Positions 14,438 to 15,621 of a DNA stretch of 15,621 nt are shown here, one piece after another; positions within the stretch are counted from its first letter, which is position 1; every line of letters begins with the position of its first letter. Below the pieces are notes generated by a model. The model made no database searches and was not told the origin of the DNA. It saw only the letters and a list, made by a program, of their open reading frames with translations. Made by a program: the position numbers and the translations under genes. Source of the DNA: JAYUHK01 sp043767025 (GTDB lineage: Bacteria > Bacteroidota > Bacteroidia > Chitinophagales > Saprospiraceae); NCBI GenBank assembly GCA_043767025.1, contig JAYUHK010000245.1, forward strand, positions 1 to 15,621, in the 5' to 3' direction.

Positions 14438-15547
14438 ATGATAAAAACACTTCACATTCAGAATTTTCGCAGCCTTCGCAACGTGCGATTAGAGGAACTC
14501 CAACCTGTGAATTTATTCATCGGAGCTAATAATTCAGGCAAAAGTAACGTGCTGAAAGCCATTGAGTTTGCTTCCTATCTTGCTTGCTTAGCGAGAGCAG
14601 AAGTCTGCAGGATGCTTCAAATGCTTTCTCAAAAGTATAGAAATGCCGATATTGAAGATAAGGACACGGACTATAAAGAATTTCTTGAATATTTTTCTGA
14701 GTTCTTTTTTGACCCTTCGCTGCCTCTGATTGCAGAGTTTAGCTTTGTTCCTAATGATTCATTTAATTTTAATATTCCGTGTGATGAAAATATAATATCT
14801 CTAAAACCTATTTTTCAACAAAATATCATAGGTGGAAATGCCAAAATTTTCAATCATCTTATATTCCCAATTTATTCCGTAGATATCAACCAAATCCGTA
14901 AACCCGCTCTGATATTTGGCGATGATGTTTCTGTTGATAATACTGCTTCCAACCTAATTCTATGCCTTTCCAATATTCGAAACGAGTTTGTAGATATTTA
15001 TGAGCAAATCGAGCGCGATGTCAGGAATTGTGTCCCCGAATTTAAGTCGTTTTTGTTCAAGTCTGTAAAACCGCGCAACAGTCAGGACAAAAATTTATAT
15101 CTAAAAATTGGGTATTTAGATATATATGAAAAAAAATATTGGTCTGATTCTATTTCGGACGGAATTTTGTACTTTATTGCGCTGATTTGTATTATTAATC
15201 AACCAAAGCCACCAAAAATTCTGATGCTGGAAGAAATTGAAAAAGGAATCCATCCACGCCGCATCAAGGAAACTTTAGACTATATTTTTTCATTGGCAGA
15301 AAACAAAGAAATACAAATTTTTATGACTTCTCACAGCCGGGACGTAGTAGATAATTTTAAAGATTATCCCGAATCCGTCTTTATATTTGATAAAGAAAAC
15401 GGAGAAACAAAAATAAAAAATTTGCAAACCTATATCAACGAAACGAATGAAAAACGTAAAAAAAGCGGTCGAAATTTGTTGCATTTAGATGGTTCGCTGG
15501 GCGACCACTGGTCGAGCGGAGTTATAGGAGGTATTCCAAATGAGTAA
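14438..15547 (+). CDS. AAA family ATPase (AAA_21/OLD-like, SMC-type nucleotide-binding domain)
   Basis: A soluble ATPase of the SMC/ABC-like AAA_21 group. The N-terminus IKTLHIQNFRSL leads to Walker A GANNSGKS (29-36). A divergent insert of about 60-220 resembles the usual helical or arm region but is too short for a long coiled coil. SISDGILYF (238-246) is in the signature-motif position. KILMLEEIEKGIHP (260-273) is Walker B with Glu265 and Glu266, followed by the H-loop MTSHSRD (296-302). The C-terminal end GSLGDHWSSGVIGGIP resembles the tail of stand-alone ATPases that precede small partner genes. It has no TOPRIM domain of its own, unlike OLD or GajA. The next gene overlaps its end by 8 bp, indicating a tightly coupled pair. 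Similar pairs occur among anti-phage and DNA-repair systems, so a defence role is possible but inferred. The gene is AT-rich compared with aconitase. Confidence 0.9.
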   Translation: MIKTLHIQNFRSLRNVRLEELQPVNLFIGANNSGKSNVLKAIEFASYLACLARAEVCRMLQMLSQKYRNADIEDKDTDYKEFLEYFSEFFFDPSLPLIAEFSFVPNDSFNFNIPCDENIISLKPIFQQNIIGGNAKIFNHLIFPIYSVDINQIRKPALIFGDDVSVDNTASNLILCLSNIRNEFVDIYEQIERDVRNCVPEFKSFLFKSVKPRNSQDKNLYLKIGYLDIYEKKYWSDSISDGILYFIALICIINQPKPPKILMLEEIEKGIHPRRIKETLDYIFSLAENKEIQIFMTSHSRDVVDNFKDYPESVFIFDKENGETKIKNLQTYINETNEKRKKSGRNLLHLDGSLGDHWSSGVIGGIPNE

Positions 15548-15621
15548 AAAGCAAATAAAATATGGCATAGTTGCCGAAGACAATGCCAATAGTTTGTTTA
15601 TGCAGTGCCTTATCCCGCAAA
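15540..15621 (+). CDS. Start of an unidentified gene, cut by the window edge
   Basis: An ATG at 15540 overlaps the last 8 bases of the ATPase gene and opens a frame without stops to the window end (27 codons). The visible residues begin MSKKQIKYGIVAEDNANSLF. A short basic start, a hydrophobic strand (YGIVAE) and then an acidic residue before a helix resembles the first strand of a TOPRIM-type nuclease domain. However, the usual Asp of the ExxxD spacing is Asn here, and 27 residues cannot establish a fold. The tight overlap suggests a functional partner of the ATPase. It is too short for a confident call. Confidence 0.6.
   Translation, partial: MSKKQIKYGIVAEDNANSLFMQCLIPQ

Noticed and set aside
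1..15621. CRISPR arrays, insertion sequences, integrases and attachment sites
   Set aside because: No regularly spaced repeats, transposase or integrase motifs, or tRNA-end duplications were seen on either strand.

Overview
The window looks like a chromosomal segment of a member of the Bacteroidota, probably Cytophagales/Saprospirales-like; the exact lineage cannot be read from the sequence. The grounds are a type IX secretion (T9SS) C-terminal sorting domain on a large exported protein, a DUF2853 protein, a LytS-type histidine kinase paired with a LytTR regulator, a mitochondrial-type aconitase, and Bacteroidota-style -7 elements (TAnnTTTG) with no obvious Shine-Dalgarno sequences. No tRNA, rRNA, CRISPR array, transposase or integrase was seen.

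Left part (1-4392): a four-gene minus-strand group, read right to left as beta-phosphoglucomutase (pgmB), GH65 maltose phosphorylase, a DinB-family protein and an RluE-type rRNA pseudouridine synthase. The first two form a complete two-step route: maltose + Pi gives beta-glucose-1-phosphate + glucose, then beta-glucose-1-phosphate gives glucose-6-phosphate. The last two abut exactly (TAAATG) and are probably translationally coupled. Two palindromes lie downstream of the group (1-36 and 144-176).

Middle (4393-11408): tilS on the plus strand is preceded by a 304-bp spacer holding a promoter-like element and a large imperfect inverted repeat that would lie in the tilS leader. It converges, across a strong bidirectional hairpin terminator, on a 652-residue T9SS cargo protein of the choice-of-anchor B type. 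A 468-bp divergent spacer with one promoter-like element in each direction separates that gene from a DUF2853 gene, which has its own terminator. Next comes aconitase, which ends at a perfect 15-bp palindrome. This palindrome is a second copy of the repeat seen at the left edge.

Right part (11409-15621): a minus-strand histidine kinase/LytTR regulator pair is divergent from an AT-rich plus-strand operon. That operon contains a putative secreted HExxH metallopeptidase, an SMC/OLD-like AAA ATPase 3 bp downstream, and a third gene overlapping the ATPase by 8 bp. The third gene is cut by the window edge, and its first residues have a TOPRIM-like look. This unfinished operon is the best candidate for an unusual system (possibly anti-phage or stress related), but that reading rests on inference and the decisive gene is truncated.
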